Made by a program: the position numbers and the translations under genes. Below, in pieces: positions 42,922-51,787 of a stretch of DNA of 59,155 nucleotides (position 1 is the stretch's first letter; each line of letters opens with the position of its first letter). The stretch covers positions 1 through 59,155 of the forward strand of contig JANWIF010000044.1 of NCBI GenBank assembly GCA_025450035.1. The letters run 5' to 3'. Below the pieces are notes generated by a model, which worked only from the letters and a program-made list of their open reading frames with translations, searched no databases and was not told the DNA's origin. The DNA comes from Gemmatimonadaceae bacterium (GTDB lineage Bacteria > Gemmatimonadota > Gemmatimonadetes > Gemmatimonadales > Gemmatimonadaceae).

Positions 42922-43255
42922 GAACTGCCTGTTCTGCCGCATCGTGCGTGGCGAGATCCCCGCCACGATCGTCGCGACAACCGACGACGCCATAGCGTTC
43001 CGCGACATCGATCCAAAAGCACCGGTGCACGTTCTCGTGGTCCCGCGTGAACACATCCGCTCGCTCAACGACGCCACCGACCCGTCGCTCGTGGGACGTC
43101 TGGTGGCGCTCGCCACCGACGTAGCGCGCAAGGAGGGCGTGGCCGAAAGCGGGTACCGGGTGGTGTTCAATACCAATGAGCACGGCGGGCAAACGGTGCA
43201 TCACTTGCACGCGCATCTGTTGGCCGGCCGGCCCCTGAATTGGCCTCCCGGGTAG
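42914..43255 (+). CDS. HIT-family hydrolase (HinT-like)
   Basis: A 113-residue nucleotide phosphoramidase-type protein. Begins ENCLFCRIVRGEIPATIV and ends with the histidine triad HHLHAHLLAGRPLNWPPG near residue 96. GTG 42914 overlaps the rsmE stop. The two CxxC-like cysteines (CLFC) may bind zinc, as in several HinT proteins. It closes the hrcA-to-HIT gene run; rpsU has its own promoter 20 nt later. Confidence 0.92.
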   Translation: MSENCLFCRIVRGEIPATIVATTDDAIAFRDIDPKAPVHVLVVPREHIRSLNDATDPSLVGRLVALATDVARKEGVAESGYRVVFNTNEHGGQTVHHLHAHLLAGRPLNWPPG

Positions 43256-43274
43256 CGCCGAGTCTCGGTTGTTC

Positions 43275-43304
43275 TTGACACGTCGCGACGGTTTTCCCTA
43301 GCTT
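43275..43304 (+). promoter_or_regulatory. Sigma-70-type promoter of the rpsU operon
   Basis: TTGACA (43275-43280), 18-nt spacer, TAGCTT (43299-43304), with TTTCCC before and TTTGGG after, resembling the recA promoter context (TTTCG TAGTTTG). About 57 nt of leader precede rpsU. Confidence 0.7.
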
Positions 43305-43361
43305 TGGGAACTTTGAACACGTCACAGGCGTGCGAGCGCCCTCAAGGGGGGAAGACGGCTC

Positions 43362-43550
43362 TTGTCGGAAGTCATCATCCACGACGATGAAAACTTCGAG
43401 CGCGCACTCAAGCGCTTCAAGAAGAAGTGTGAGAAGGCGGGGATCCTGTCCGATCTGCGTAAGCACCGGCATTACGAGAAGCCGAGTGAGCGCCGCAAGC
43501 GGAAGGAGAACGCGGCGCGTCGGAAGACACGCCGCCCGAGAGCGGTCTGA
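43362..43550 (+). CDS. rpsU: Ribosomal protein S21
   Basis: Small-subunit protein that helps base pairing of the anti-Shine-Dalgarno. 62 residues, highly basic: [25 protein letters not shown], then the Lys/Arg-rich tail [18 protein letters not shown] 43362 is the start, with a purine-rich AAGGGGGGAA (43343-43352) upstream. It leads the rpsU-yqeY-mutS2-dnaG unit. Confidence 0.95.
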   Translation: MSEVIIHDDENFERALKRFKKKCEKAGILSDLRKHRHYEKPSERRKRKENAARRKTRRPRAV

Positions 43551-43553
43551 GCC

Positions 43554-43991
43554 GTGTCCGAGATGATCGCGCGTTTGCAAGCTGATCTCAACGCATCGCG
43601 CAAGGCGCAGGACAAGCCGGGTACGCTGCTGCTGGGCACCATCCTCGCCGATGTCAAGAACCGGCGCATCGAGCTGCAGCGCGACCCCAGCGACGACGAG
43701 GTGCGCGAGGTGTTGCGGAAGGGGATCAAGAGGCGCCGTGAAGCGATCGAGATGTACGACAAAGGGGGGCGCGACGATCTGGCATCGCGCGAACGCGCCG
43801 AAGTGACGAGGCTCGAGACGTATTTGCCGGCGGCGATCGACGACGATGAGATTCGCGTGGCCGTGCGTGCGGCAATCGTGGCAGGCGCGAACAACATTGG
43901 CGCGCTGATGGGTGCGGTGATGCCGAAGTTCAAGGGACGCGCGGAGGGGGGGACTATCAACCGTATCGCGCGCGAAGAGTTGCAGAAGTAG
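43554..43991 (+). CDS. yqeY: GatB/YqeY domain protein
   Basis: A 145-residue helical protein of the GatB/YqeY family, homologous to the tail domain of the tRNA-dependent amidotransferase subunit GatB. Motifs: ARLQADLNASRKAQDKPGTLLLGTILADVKNRRIEL (residues 6-41) and INRIAREELQ at the end. Role is not fixed; likely tRNA-related. GTG start 3 nt after rpsU. Confidence 0.9.
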   Translation: MSEMIARLQADLNASRKAQDKPGTLLLGTILADVKNRRIELQRDPSDDEVREVLRKGIKRRREAIEMYDKGGRDDLASRERAEVTRLETYLPAAIDDDEIRVAVRAAIVAGANNIGALMGAVMPKFKGRAEGGTINRIAREELQK

Positions 43992-44005
43992 GTGCACAGC
44001 AGCGG

Positions 44006-46384
44006 GTGAATCCGCACACCCTTGCGGTTCTCGAGTTCCCCGCCGTTCTGGCGTTGGTCGCTGAGCGCGCCGGCTCGGCGTTGGGCGCAGAGCGCGTACG
44101 GTCGCTGCATCCCTCGATCCATCGGGCGTCGATCGACGCCGAGCATGCGCGCGTCGCGGCCATGCGCGCGCTCAGTGCCGGCACCGATGGCTTTCGCCCG
44201 GAGCCCGTGCCAGAGTTAGGCGCGCCGCTCGCGCGCTTGCGCGTGGCGGGCAGCGTGTGGAGCGGCGAGGAGTTGCTCGGCGGGGCCCTGCTGCTGCGAT
44301 CGTCGCGCACGACGCGCTCCATGCTCACCGACCCGCGACGGCCCGCGGCGGCAACGGCGGTGCTCGCACCGTTGGCCGGGCGGCTCATTTCGTCCCCGCC
44401 GAACGAACAGGCCATCGACCACGCCATCGAGACCGACGGCTCGGTGAAGGACGGGGCGTCGCCCGCCCTGCGCCGCATGCGGCGAGAGCTCCGCGGCGCG
44501 CAGTCGGAGCTGGTGCAACTGCTCGAGCGCATCGTCGCGCGACTGGACGCCCACCACCGGGTGAACGACATGTCGGTCACGGTGCGCAACGGGCGTTACG
44601 TGATTCCCGTGCGGCGGGAAGCGCGCGGCGCGGTGGGCGGCATCGTGCACGACGAGTCGGCGACGCGCGGCACGTTGTTCGTGGAGCCGCCCGCGGCGGT
44701 GGAATTCGGGAATCGCATCCGTGAGTTGGAAGCCGACGAGCGGCGCGAAGTGGAGCGGATCCTGGCCGAACTCACCGACGGGCTGCGGCTGCTGCGCGAC
44801 GGGTTGATGGCGTCGCTCGAGGTGCTGGTGGAGATCGACTCCATTTTTGCGCGGGCCCGATACGCTGAAGAGTTTGCGTGTGCGCCGGCTGTCCTGGGCG
44901 CACCCGGTGACGAGGTGGTGGTGCGGGGCGGGCGGCACCCGCTGCTCCTGGCGCGCGGCGGGGCCGTGGTCCCATTCGACCTGTCGTTAGGCGTGGGGGA
45001 GCGCACGCTGCTGCTGTCGGGGCCGAACACGGGCGGCAAGACGGTGCTGCTCAAGGCCATCGGCTTGCTGGCCGCCATGACGCAGGCCGGCGTGCCGGCG
45101 CCGGTGGCACCGGAGAGCCGGTTGCCGATCTTCGATGACATCTTTGCGGACATCGGCGACGAACAGTCGATCGCGGCGAGTCTCTCGACGTTCAGCGCGC
45201 ACGTGAAGAATCTGGGCGACCTGCTGGAGCGGGCCACGCCGGCGTCCCTGGTGCTGGTGGACGAGCTGGGCTCGGGCACGGATCCGGCCGAAGGTGCAGC
45301 GTTAGGCGGGGCCATTCTCGAAGAACTGACCCGCCGCGGCACGCTCACGGTGGCCACCACCCATCTGGGCGCGCTCAAGTTGCTCGCCGCCGATGTGTCC
45401 GGCATCGTGAATGCGTCGCTGCAGTTCGATGAAGCGGCGCTGGAGCCGACGTACCGGCTCATCAAGGGAATTCCCGGGCGCTCGTACGGACTGGCTATCG
45501 CCCGCCGGCTCCGCCTGTCCGATGCCGTGCTGGCCAACGCCGAGGAGCGGCTGTCGCACGGCGAGCGCGACTTGGCGGCGCTGCTCACCGACCTCGAGCG
45601 GCGCGAGTTGGCGCTGCAGGAACGCGAACAGCATACGGCAAACGCGTTAGGGTCGGCCAATGAACGACTGGATCGACTCACCGCACGCGAACACGCGGTG
45701 CGCGAGGCAGAGCGAACAGCCGAGCGGAGTGCGCGGCAGCAGGCACGCGAGTACTTGCTCGACGCCCGTCACGAGCTGGAGCAAGCGATTCGCGCGGTCC
45801 GCGAACAGGGGAGGGGGGCCGCGGAGAGCGGGGCGCGCGAGGCACGGCGCCGCCTCGAGGAGGTGGCAGCGCTGCACGCCGCGTCGGTGGAGGAACTGGA
45901 CCGCGCGTCGGCGCCGGAGCGCCGCGATACCGTCGCGCGTCCTATCGCGCCCGGGGACCTGGTGGAATTGGCCACGCTTGGCGGGCGTGCCGGTCAGGTT
46001 GTGGAGTTGCGTGGAAGCGAAGCACTGGTGTCCATTGGCGCGGTCAAGCTGTCCGTGCCGCTGGAGAGCATCGTGCGAGCGAACCGCGCCTCCGTGGCCA
46101 CGGAATCGGCCCCGGTTCGCGGTGACCTCCCCGAAGAGCACGTCGCGAGCGAGATTGACGTAAGGGGAATGCGAGTGGATGAAATGGAACGGACCGTGAT
46201 GCACGCGCTCGATGCCGCCGTGCGCAGCGACTTGGAGTCGTTGCGCATCATTCATGGCAAGGGCACGGGCGCACTGCGTGAGCGGGTTGGCGAACTGCTG
46301 CGCGGTGATCCGCGTGTGTCCACCTTCAGGCTCGGGATGTGGAACGAGGGTGGCGCCGGCGTCACGGTGGCTTCCCTCCGGTGA
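44006..46384 (+). CDS. mutS2: Endonuclease MutS2
   Basis: MutS family ATPase with a C-terminal Smr nuclease domain; involved in suppression of homologous recombination and in rescue of collided ribosomes. The 792-residue protein lacks the mismatch-recognition N-terminal domains of MutS. It has the core lever/clamp helices, Walker A SGPNTGGKTVLLKAIGLL near residue 335, Walker B LVLVDELGSGTDPAEGAAL near 417, a long coiled coil (about 510-640), and the Smr domain EIDVRGMRVDEMERTVMHALD with HGKGTGALRE. GTG start. dnaG overlaps its stop. Confidence 0.95.
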   Translation: MNPHTLAVLEFPAVLALVAERAGSALGAERVRSLHPSIHRASIDAEHARVAAMRALSAGTDGFRPEPVPELGAPLARLRVAGSVWSGEELLGGALLLRSSRTTRSMLTDPRRPAAATAVLAPLAGRLISSPPNEQAIDHAIETDGSVKDGASPALRRMRRELRGAQSELVQLLERIVARLDAHHRVNDMSVTVRNGRYVIPVRREARGAVGGIVHDESATRGTLFVEPPAAVEFGNRIRELEADERREVERILAELTDGLRLLRDGLMASLEVLVEIDSIFARARYAEEFACAPAVLGAPGDEVVVRGGRHPLLLARGGAVVPFDLSLGVGERTLLLSGPNTGGKTVLLKAIGLLAAMTQAGVPAPVAPESRLPIFDDIFADIGDEQSIAASLSTFSAHVKNLGDLLERATPASLVLVDELGSGTDPAEGAALGGAILEELTRRGTLTVATTHLGALKLLAADVSGIVNASLQFDEAALEPTYRLIKGIPGRSYGLAIARRLRLSDAVLANAEERLSHGERDLAALLTDLERRELALQEREQHTANALGSANERLDRLTAREHAVREAERTAERSARQQAREYLLDARHELEQAIRAVREQGRGAAESGAREARRRLEEVAALHAASVEELDRASAPERRDTVARPIAPGDLVELATLGGRAGQVVELRGSEALVSIGAVKLSVPLESIVRANRASVATESAPVRGDLPEEHVASEIDVRGMRVDEMERTVMHALDAAVRSDLESLRIIHGKGTGALRERVGELLRGDPRVSTFRLGMWNEGGAGVTVASLR

Positions 46385-48210
46385 GCATGATCAGCGACGA
46401 GACAGTCGACCGGGTTCGCGAGGCCGCGGACATCGTGCAGATCATTGGCGAGCACGTTCCACTGCGCCGCACCGGCACCGATTTTCGAGGGCCGTGTCCG
46501 TTCCATCAGGGAACTCACAAGAATTTCTCGGTGTCGCCGCGCAAGGGGATCTACTATTGCTTCGTGTGTCACGAAGGGGGCGACGTTTTCACGTTTCTGC
46601 AGAAGCGGTTGGGCATGGACTGGCCTGGCGCGGTGCGGTACGTGGCCGAGAAGGTGGGGATCCCGGTGGAAGAGGTGCAGCGGCGGCGCGAGGGCCCTGA
46701 TCCGCGCCAGCCGTTCTGGGATCTCAACGCCGCCGTGGCCGACTGGTTCCGAATCACGCTCTGGGATGAGGATGAAGGGCGCGCCGCGCGGGACTATCTC
46801 GCGCTGCGGCGCGTGTCGCGCGACGTGGCCGACCGATTTGGATTGGGATTCGCGCCGCGAGACCCCGAGGCGCTGCGCTCGCACTTCGCGGCGCTGGGGT
46901 ACGACGACACGCGGATGCTCGACGCCGGGCTGCTCGTGCAGCGTGACGAGGGCGGCGATCCGCGGGCGCGGTTTCGCAACCGGCTCATGTTTCCCATTCT
47001 GGATGCTGCGGGGAACGCGGTGGGATTTGGCGGGCGGCTGCTCGGGCCAGGCGAGCCCAAGTATCTCAACTCCGCCGAGTCGCCGGTGTTCTCCAAGGCG
47101 CGTCTGCTCTATGGGCTGCACATGGCCAAGCACGCCATACGGCGGGACGACCGCGTGATGCTCGTGGAGGGGTATTTCGACGTGGTGCGGCTGGTGTCGG
47201 CGGGCTTCGACTGGGTGGTGGCTCCGTTAGGCACAGCGCTCACCGAGCAACAGGCGGCGCTGCTGCGTCGCTACGGCAAGACCGTCTTCCTGCTCTACGA
47301 CAGCGACCGGGCGGGGCTCAAGGCCACCTTTCGCTCGGGCGACGAGCTGCTGCGCCACGGCATGTCGGTGCAGGTGGTGACGCTGCCCGATGGCGAAGAC
47401 CCCGACAGCTTCGTGGACAAGCATGGGGGCGCTGCGCTGGCCGCTCCGTTAGGCGACGCGCTGGATGTGTTCGAGCGGAAGGTCCAGCTCCTGGAGCGCG
47501 CGGGCTGGTTCGCCGATCTGCGGCACAAACGGCGCGCCCTCGACCGGCTGTTTCCAACCATCCGCGCGACCCAGGATGCGATCACGCGCGACATGTACGT
47601 GGCCCGCGTCAGCACGGCGTCCGGCGTGTCGCGCGACGTGCTCGAACGCGAGCTGGCGGCGCGGCCGGCACGCGAGTCGGCACCCGGCGATCAGGCGCGC
47701 GACGCCACGGGCCCGAGCAACACCCGGCCGCCCCGGGGGCCGTCGCGGCGCCCGCCCGCTCGACGCCCGACCGCGCCGCTCGAACGCCGGTTGGTGTGGG
47801 TGCTCATCCACGCGCCCGTCCTGCGCGACGTGGTGGGCGAGCAGGTCGGAGCGGACGATCTCACGGATGAACGCTATGGAAAGATGCTTGCGGCGTTAGT
47901 GGCCTCCGGCCCGGACGGCACGGCCCAACAGGTGGCCGATCAGCTTCCCGATGACATGCGACCGCTGTTTCAGGAATTGCTGGAGGAACCGCCGGGCGAG
48001 GGCTTCGATGCGTCGCGCGAAGCCGAAGGGTGCGTGACACGGATTCGCGTCGCGCCCATCGAGCGTCGGTTGCGGGAGATCCAGCGCGAAGTGCCCATCG
48101 CCCCCGACGACGACGCAAAGAATGCCTTGATCCGCGAAAAAGAACAACTGCGCGATGAGCGCGCAGCGTTAGGCGGTGGCAGAATGAAGAGTTTCGACCT
48201 CGGCCGTTAA
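46381..48210 (+). CDS. dnaG: DNA primase DnaG
   Basis: Primer synthesis at the replication fork. The 609-residue protein has the zinc-binding CPFHQGTHKNFSVSPRKGIYYCFVC (residues ~39-63), the RNA-polymerase-core domain, the TOPRIM catalytic segment (LVEGYFDVV near 262 and LYDSDRAGLKA near 308) and a C-terminal helicase-interaction domain after a Pro/Arg-rich linker (about 440-480). GTG 46381 overlaps the mutS2 stop (GTGA); ATG 46387 is equally possible. Confidence 0.96.
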   Translation: MSMISDETVDRVREAADIVQIIGEHVPLRRTGTDFRGPCPFHQGTHKNFSVSPRKGIYYCFVCHEGGDVFTFLQKRLGMDWPGAVRYVAEKVGIPVEEVQRRREGPDPRQPFWDLNAAVADWFRITLWDEDEGRAARDYLALRRVSRDVADRFGLGFAPRDPEALRSHFAALGYDDTRMLDAGLLVQRDEGGDPRARFRNRLMFPILDAAGNAVGFGGRLLGPGEPKYLNSAESPVFSKARLLYGLHMAKHAIRRDDRVMLVEGYFDVVRLVSAGFDWVVAPLGTALTEQQAALLRRYGKTVFLLYDSDRAGLKATFRSGDELLRHGMSVQVVTLPDGEDPDSFVDKHGGAALAAPLGDALDVFERKVQLLERAGWFADLRHKRRALDRLFPTIRATQDAITRDMYVARVSTASGVSRDVLERELAARPARESAPGDQARDATGPSNTRPPRGPSRRPPARRPTAPLERRLVWVLIHAPVLRDVVGEQVGADDLTDERYGKMLAALVASGPDGTAQQVADQLPDDMRPLFQELLEEPPGEGFDASREAEGCVTRIRVAPIERRLREIQREVPIAPDDDAKNALIREKEQLRDERAALGGGRMKSFDLGR

Positions 48211-48227
48211 CCGTTCAGGGAGGACGC

Positions 48228-48932
48228 GTGCATCCAGATCTGGTGACCTTGTTGACGCTGCAGGATGAAGACACGGCGGTCGCGACACTCGAGTCCCGGG
48301 TGCACGCACTGGACCGACAGACGGAGACCCTCGACCGCGAGCGCTCCGCCGCCGAGAGCGCCATCACGCGCGCGCGGGAAACGGCGGAGGGGGAAGAGAA
48401 GCGCCGGCGCGAGTTGGCGCTCAAGGTGCAGGAGCACCGAGCGCTCCAGGACCGACACCTGGCGGTGCTGGATTCGGTGCGCAAGGATCGTGAGGCGGTG
48501 GCGGCCATGGCGCAGATCGAGATCTCTCGCCGCGTGCTCACGCAGGAAGAAAGCGAGTTGCAGACGCTCACCGTACGGATCGCCGATCTGCACCAGGCAA
48601 TCGAGTTGGAGATGCTCCTGCTGGATGAGATCACGGAGCGGCAGACATCCGAACGTGCTGAGATCGCCAAAGCGCGCGCCGAGTTGGACGCGCAGGTCGC
48701 GGCGGCCCGCACGCAGCGCGATGACACCGCCAAGCGAATCGGACGACCGCTGCTGCAGAAATACGAGCACATTCGCGGACGCGAAAAGACCAACGCTCTG
48801 TACGCGCTGCGCGGATCGGCGTGCGGCCGGTGCAACACCGCGATTCCGCTGCAACGGCGAAACGTCATGGCCGCCGGCCGGTCGATCGAAGTCTGCGAAG
48901 GATGCGGCGTGCTCCTCTACGCGGCCGTTTGA
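48228..48932 (+). CDS. Zinc-ribbon coiled-coil protein (COG1579 type)
   Basis: A 234-residue protein: long coiled coil over about residues 5-185, then a C4 zinc ribbon with CGRCNTAIPLQ (near 202) and CEGCGVLL (near 226). COG1579 members (including CdsZ) are nucleic-acid or ribosome associated, with variable roles. GTG 48228 has GGAGGA 5 nt upstream. Its place after dnaG, where rpoD often follows, suggests a reshuffled macromolecular-synthesis operon. Confidence 0.82.
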   Translation: MHPDLVTLLTLQDEDTAVATLESRVHALDRQTETLDRERSAAESAITRARETAEGEEKRRRELALKVQEHRALQDRHLAVLDSVRKDREAVAAMAQIEISRRVLTQEESELQTLTVRIADLHQAIELEMLLLDEITERQTSERAEIAKARAELDAQVAAARTQRDDTAKRIGRPLLQKYEHIRGREKTNALYALRGSACGRCNTAIPLQRRNVMAAGRSIEVCEGCGVLLYAAV

Positions 48933-48958
48933 TGCTTGTCGCCTCCGGAGGGCGCTCG

Positions 48959-48964
48959 TAACTT
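48959..48964 (+). promoter_or_regulatory. -10-like TAACTT upstream of recJ
   Basis: TAACTT ends 6 nt before the recJ GTG; no SD sequence intervenes. Supports a leaderless recJ transcript. Confidence 0.45.
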
Positions 48965-48970
48965 TCGCGT

Positions 48971-50710
48971 GTGAGTGCCCCTCCATCGTCCTCCGTCCAC
49001 GTCGCTCGAGCGCGTCCGATATCGCGCTGGGTGCTCCCCCAAGCACCCGATAGGGTTTCCGTGCAGGCGCTGATGGCAGAGTTGCGCCTCCCCGAACCGA
49101 TCTGTCGGCTGCTCTGCCAGCGCGGGTTCGGCGACATCGAGCCAGCCAAGCGCTACCTGCGCCCGCGCCTCGATCATCTGCATAGTCCCGCGCTATTGCG
49201 CGACATGGACGTGGCGGTCGAGCGATTGGTGCGCGCGGTGCACATCGGCGAGACGATCCTGCTCCACGGCGACTACGACGTCGACGGCATCTGCTCCACC
49301 ACCATCTTGATGCGCACCCTGCGCGCGGTGGGCGGCAAGCCGGTGCCGTTCATTCCGCGGCGACTCGAGGACGGCTACGATCTCTCTATGGCGGGCGTGC
49401 GCGCGGCCATCGATGCGCGCGCCGCGGTGCTCGTGACGTGCGACTGCGGCACCAATGCGGTGGAGCCCGCGGCCGCTGCGCGCGCGGCGGGAATCGACGT
49501 CATCATCTCCGACCATCACTTGCCGAGCGGCCCGCTCCCCGCGGCGCTGGCCGTGCTGAACGCAAAACGTCCCGGCTGCGAGTATCCGGACAAGGACCTC
49601 GCCGCGGCGGGCGTGGCGTTCAAGTTGGCTCTGGCGGTCACGAACGCACTTGGCGCAAACGAAGACATCGTCTACAAGCTGCTCGATCTGGTGGCGCTGG
49701 CCACGATCGCCGACATTGCGCCGCTGCGCGGTGAGAATCGTGTGCTGTCGCGCGTCGGGCTCAAGGTGCTGAACGAGACCACGAACGTCGGTCTGCGAGC
49801 CCTGATTCGCGCGGCGGGGCTGGAGCACACGCGCATCACTGCCGGCCGCGTGGGCTTCGTGCTCGCGCCGCGGCTCAATGCCGTTGGGCGCCTGGGACAC
49901 GCGTTGCGCGGGGTGGAACTGCTCACCACGGAAAATGAGGCGGAGGCTAACGCCCTGGCGCGCGAGTTCGAAGAAATGAATCGGCGCCGTCAGGAGCTGG
50001 ATCGCGACACGCTGTCGGAGGCGTCGCGACACGTCGATGCGATGGACCTCGACAATACGTTCGGCGTCGTGATCGCCGAGCAGGGATGGCACGCCGGCGT
50101 GGTCGGCATCGTGGCATCGCGACTGCTCGAGGAGGTGTGCCGCCCCGTGATACTCGTAGCGCTGGATGGCGCGCACGGCCGTGGCTCGGGACGATCCATT
50201 CCCGCGTTCGACCTGCACGCGGGTCTCGCGGAATGCCGCCAGCATCTCGTGCGGTTTGGCGGTCATCGCATGGCCGCCGGCATCACCATCGAAACGGCTC
50301 GTGTCGACGACTTTCGGGCCAGGTTCGAGGAGGTCGCACGCGAGCGGCTCACGCCGGACGATCTCGTGCCCGATTTGCGCGTGGATCTGGAAATCGATCT
50401 GGGCGACGCGAACGCCGACCTCGAGTCGCTGCTGCGGCACTTCGAGCCATTCGGATCGGGAAACGCGACGCCCGTCCTCGTGGCGCGCGGCGTGCGCGTG
50501 GAGGGCGCGCCGCGCGTGGTTGGGCCCGGACATCTCAAAGTCCGCCTAACGGGCCAGGGCGCAAGTCTCGAGGCGATCGGGTGGGGGATGGCCGGCCGCG
50601 CCGCGGAGCTCACGCCCAACACGCCGGTCGACGTGGCGTTTCGCCTGGAGCGCGATACCTACAACGGCGCTGTGAAGCTGCAGGCGCGCCTGGCTGACTT
50701 TCGGTCGTAA
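48971..50710 (+). CDS. recJ: Single-stranded-DNA-specific exonuclease RecJ
   Basis: 5'-3' ssDNA exonuclease used in recombination and mismatch repair. The 579-residue protein has the DHH catalytic motifs: HGDYDVDGICSTTIL near residue 95, TCDCGTNAVE near 155, IISDHHLPSGPLPA near 176 (DHH), and RGSGRSIPAFDLHAGLAECRQHLVRFGGH (DHHA1). GTG 48971 is preceded by TAACTT and no SD. rsmD follows 3 nt later. Confidence 0.95.
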   Translation: MSAPPSSSVHVARARPISRWVLPQAPDRVSVQALMAELRLPEPICRLLCQRGFGDIEPAKRYLRPRLDHLHSPALLRDMDVAVERLVRAVHIGETILLHGDYDVDGICSTTILMRTLRAVGGKPVPFIPRRLEDGYDLSMAGVRAAIDARAAVLVTCDCGTNAVEPAAAARAAGIDVIISDHHLPSGPLPAALAVLNAKRPGCEYPDKDLAAAGVAFKLALAVTNALGANEDIVYKLLDLVALATIADIAPLRGENRVLSRVGLKVLNETTNVGLRALIRAAGLEHTRITAGRVGFVLAPRLNAVGRLGHALRGVELLTTENEAEANALAREFEEMNRRRQELDRDTLSEASRHVDAMDLDNTFGVVIAEQGWHAGVVGIVASRLLEEVCRPVILVALDGAHGRGSGRSIPAFDLHAGLAECRQHLVRFGGHRMAAGITIETARVDDFRARFEEVARERLTPDDLVPDLRVDLEIDLGDANADLESLLRHFEPFGSGNATPVLVARGVRVEGAPRVVGPGHLKVRLTGQGASLEAIGWGMAGRAAELTPNTPVDVAFRLERDTYNGAVKLQARLADFRS

Positions 50711-50713
50711 GGC

Positions 50714-51256
50714 ATGCGCATCGTGAGCGGACGGTGGCGCGGGCGCGCGATCGTGCCTCCCGCCGATCCCCGCGTGCGCCCCACCGCGGACAAGGTGCGC
50801 GAGGCGTGGATGAGCATCTTGCAGTACGACATTCCGGGCGCACGGGTGTTGGACCTGTTCGCCGGATCGGGCGCCTTGGGGTTGGAGGCGTTGTCGCGCG
50901 GGGCCGATCGGGCGGACTTTGTGGAGCTGTCGTCACGGAGTCTGGCGGCGCTGCGCAGCAACATCGCATCGCTCGAGGCGGGGTCGGAAAGCGCGGTGCA
51001 TCGCGGCGATGCGCTGCGGTTCATTGAAAGGTTGCCCGCCGGCGCGTACGATATGGCGTTCGCCGATCCGCCATATCGGATGGACCTGGCGACGCGCGTG
51101 GCCGCGCAATGGCTGACGACGCCATTCGCGGCTGTGCTCGCGGTGGAGCACGATGTGCGCGAATCGCTTCCAGAAGAAACGCGCGCCTCGAGCCGCCGAT
51201 ATGGTGACACTGTGATTACGATTTACCGGGACGGCGAGCGACCGTCCGTGCAGTGA
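50714..51256 (+). CDS. rsmD: 16S rRNA (guanine-966-N2)-methyltransferase RsmD
   Basis: A 180-residue N2-guanine methyltransferase acting on assembled 30S. Starts MRIVSGRWRGRAI, then RPTADKVREAWMSIL, the SAM motif VLDLFAGSGALGLEALSRGA (near residue 45) and the catalytic FADPPYRMDLA near 116. It pairs with coaD as in many bacteria. ATG 3 nt after recJ. Confidence 0.93.
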   Translation: MRIVSGRWRGRAIVPPADPRVRPTADKVREAWMSILQYDIPGARVLDLFAGSGALGLEALSRGADRADFVELSSRSLAALRSNIASLEAGSESAVHRGDALRFIERLPAGAYDMAFADPPYRMDLATRVAAQWLTTPFAAVLAVEHDVRESLPEETRASSRRYGDTVITIYRDGERPSVQ

Positions 51257-51304
51257 CCGCTTGCCGTATCTCCGCCGTCACCTTCTACCCGATTCGACCC
51301 CGAC

Positions 51305-51787
51305 ATGCGCATAGGAATCTACGCGGGCAGCTTCGACCCGGTCACGTACGGGCACGAGGATCTCATCGAGCGGAGCCTGTCGTTCGTGGATCGTTTGGTG
51401 GTAGCTGTCGCGACCAACGTCGCCAAGCAGCCGCTGTTCAGCGTCGAGGATCGCATCCGCTTCATTCGGAGTGCGGTGGACCATGAACCGCGCGTGGAGG
51501 TGCGGCAGTTCGACGGGTTGCTGGTGGACCTGGCACGCGAGGTTGGCGCGACGCTGTCCGTGCGCGGCCTGCGCGCGGTCGCGGACTTCGAGTACGAGTT
51601 TCAGATGGCGCTCATGAATCGGCATCTCAATGCGGACATGGAGACTGTGTTCATGATGCCGCGCCTGGATCTGACGTACGTGAGCTCGAGCCTGGTGCGC
51701 GAGATCGCGCGCTTCGAGGGAAACACGGGCGACCTCGTCAATCCGCTGGTGCACCAAGCACTGCGCGAGCGGTTCTCGCGCGCGTGA
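51305..51787 (+). CDS. coaD: Phosphopantetheine adenylyltransferase
   Basis: Penultimate step of coenzyme A synthesis. 160 residues, hexameric nucleotidyltransferase. Motifs: YAGSFDPVTYGHEDLI (HIGH-like), LRAVADFEYEFQMALMNRHL near 89, and YVSSSLVREIARFEGN near 120 (SSSLVRE). ATG 51305. The pta-like gene overlaps its stop (GTGA), linking CoA supply and acetyl-CoA metabolism. Confidence 0.96.
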   Translation: MRIGIYAGSFDPVTYGHEDLIERSLSFVDRLVVAVATNVAKQPLFSVEDRIRFIRSAVDHEPRVEVRQFDGLLVDLAREVGATLSVRGLRAVADFEYEFQMALMNRHLNADMETVFMMPRLDLTYVSSSLVREIARFEGNTGDLVNPLVHQALRERFSRA

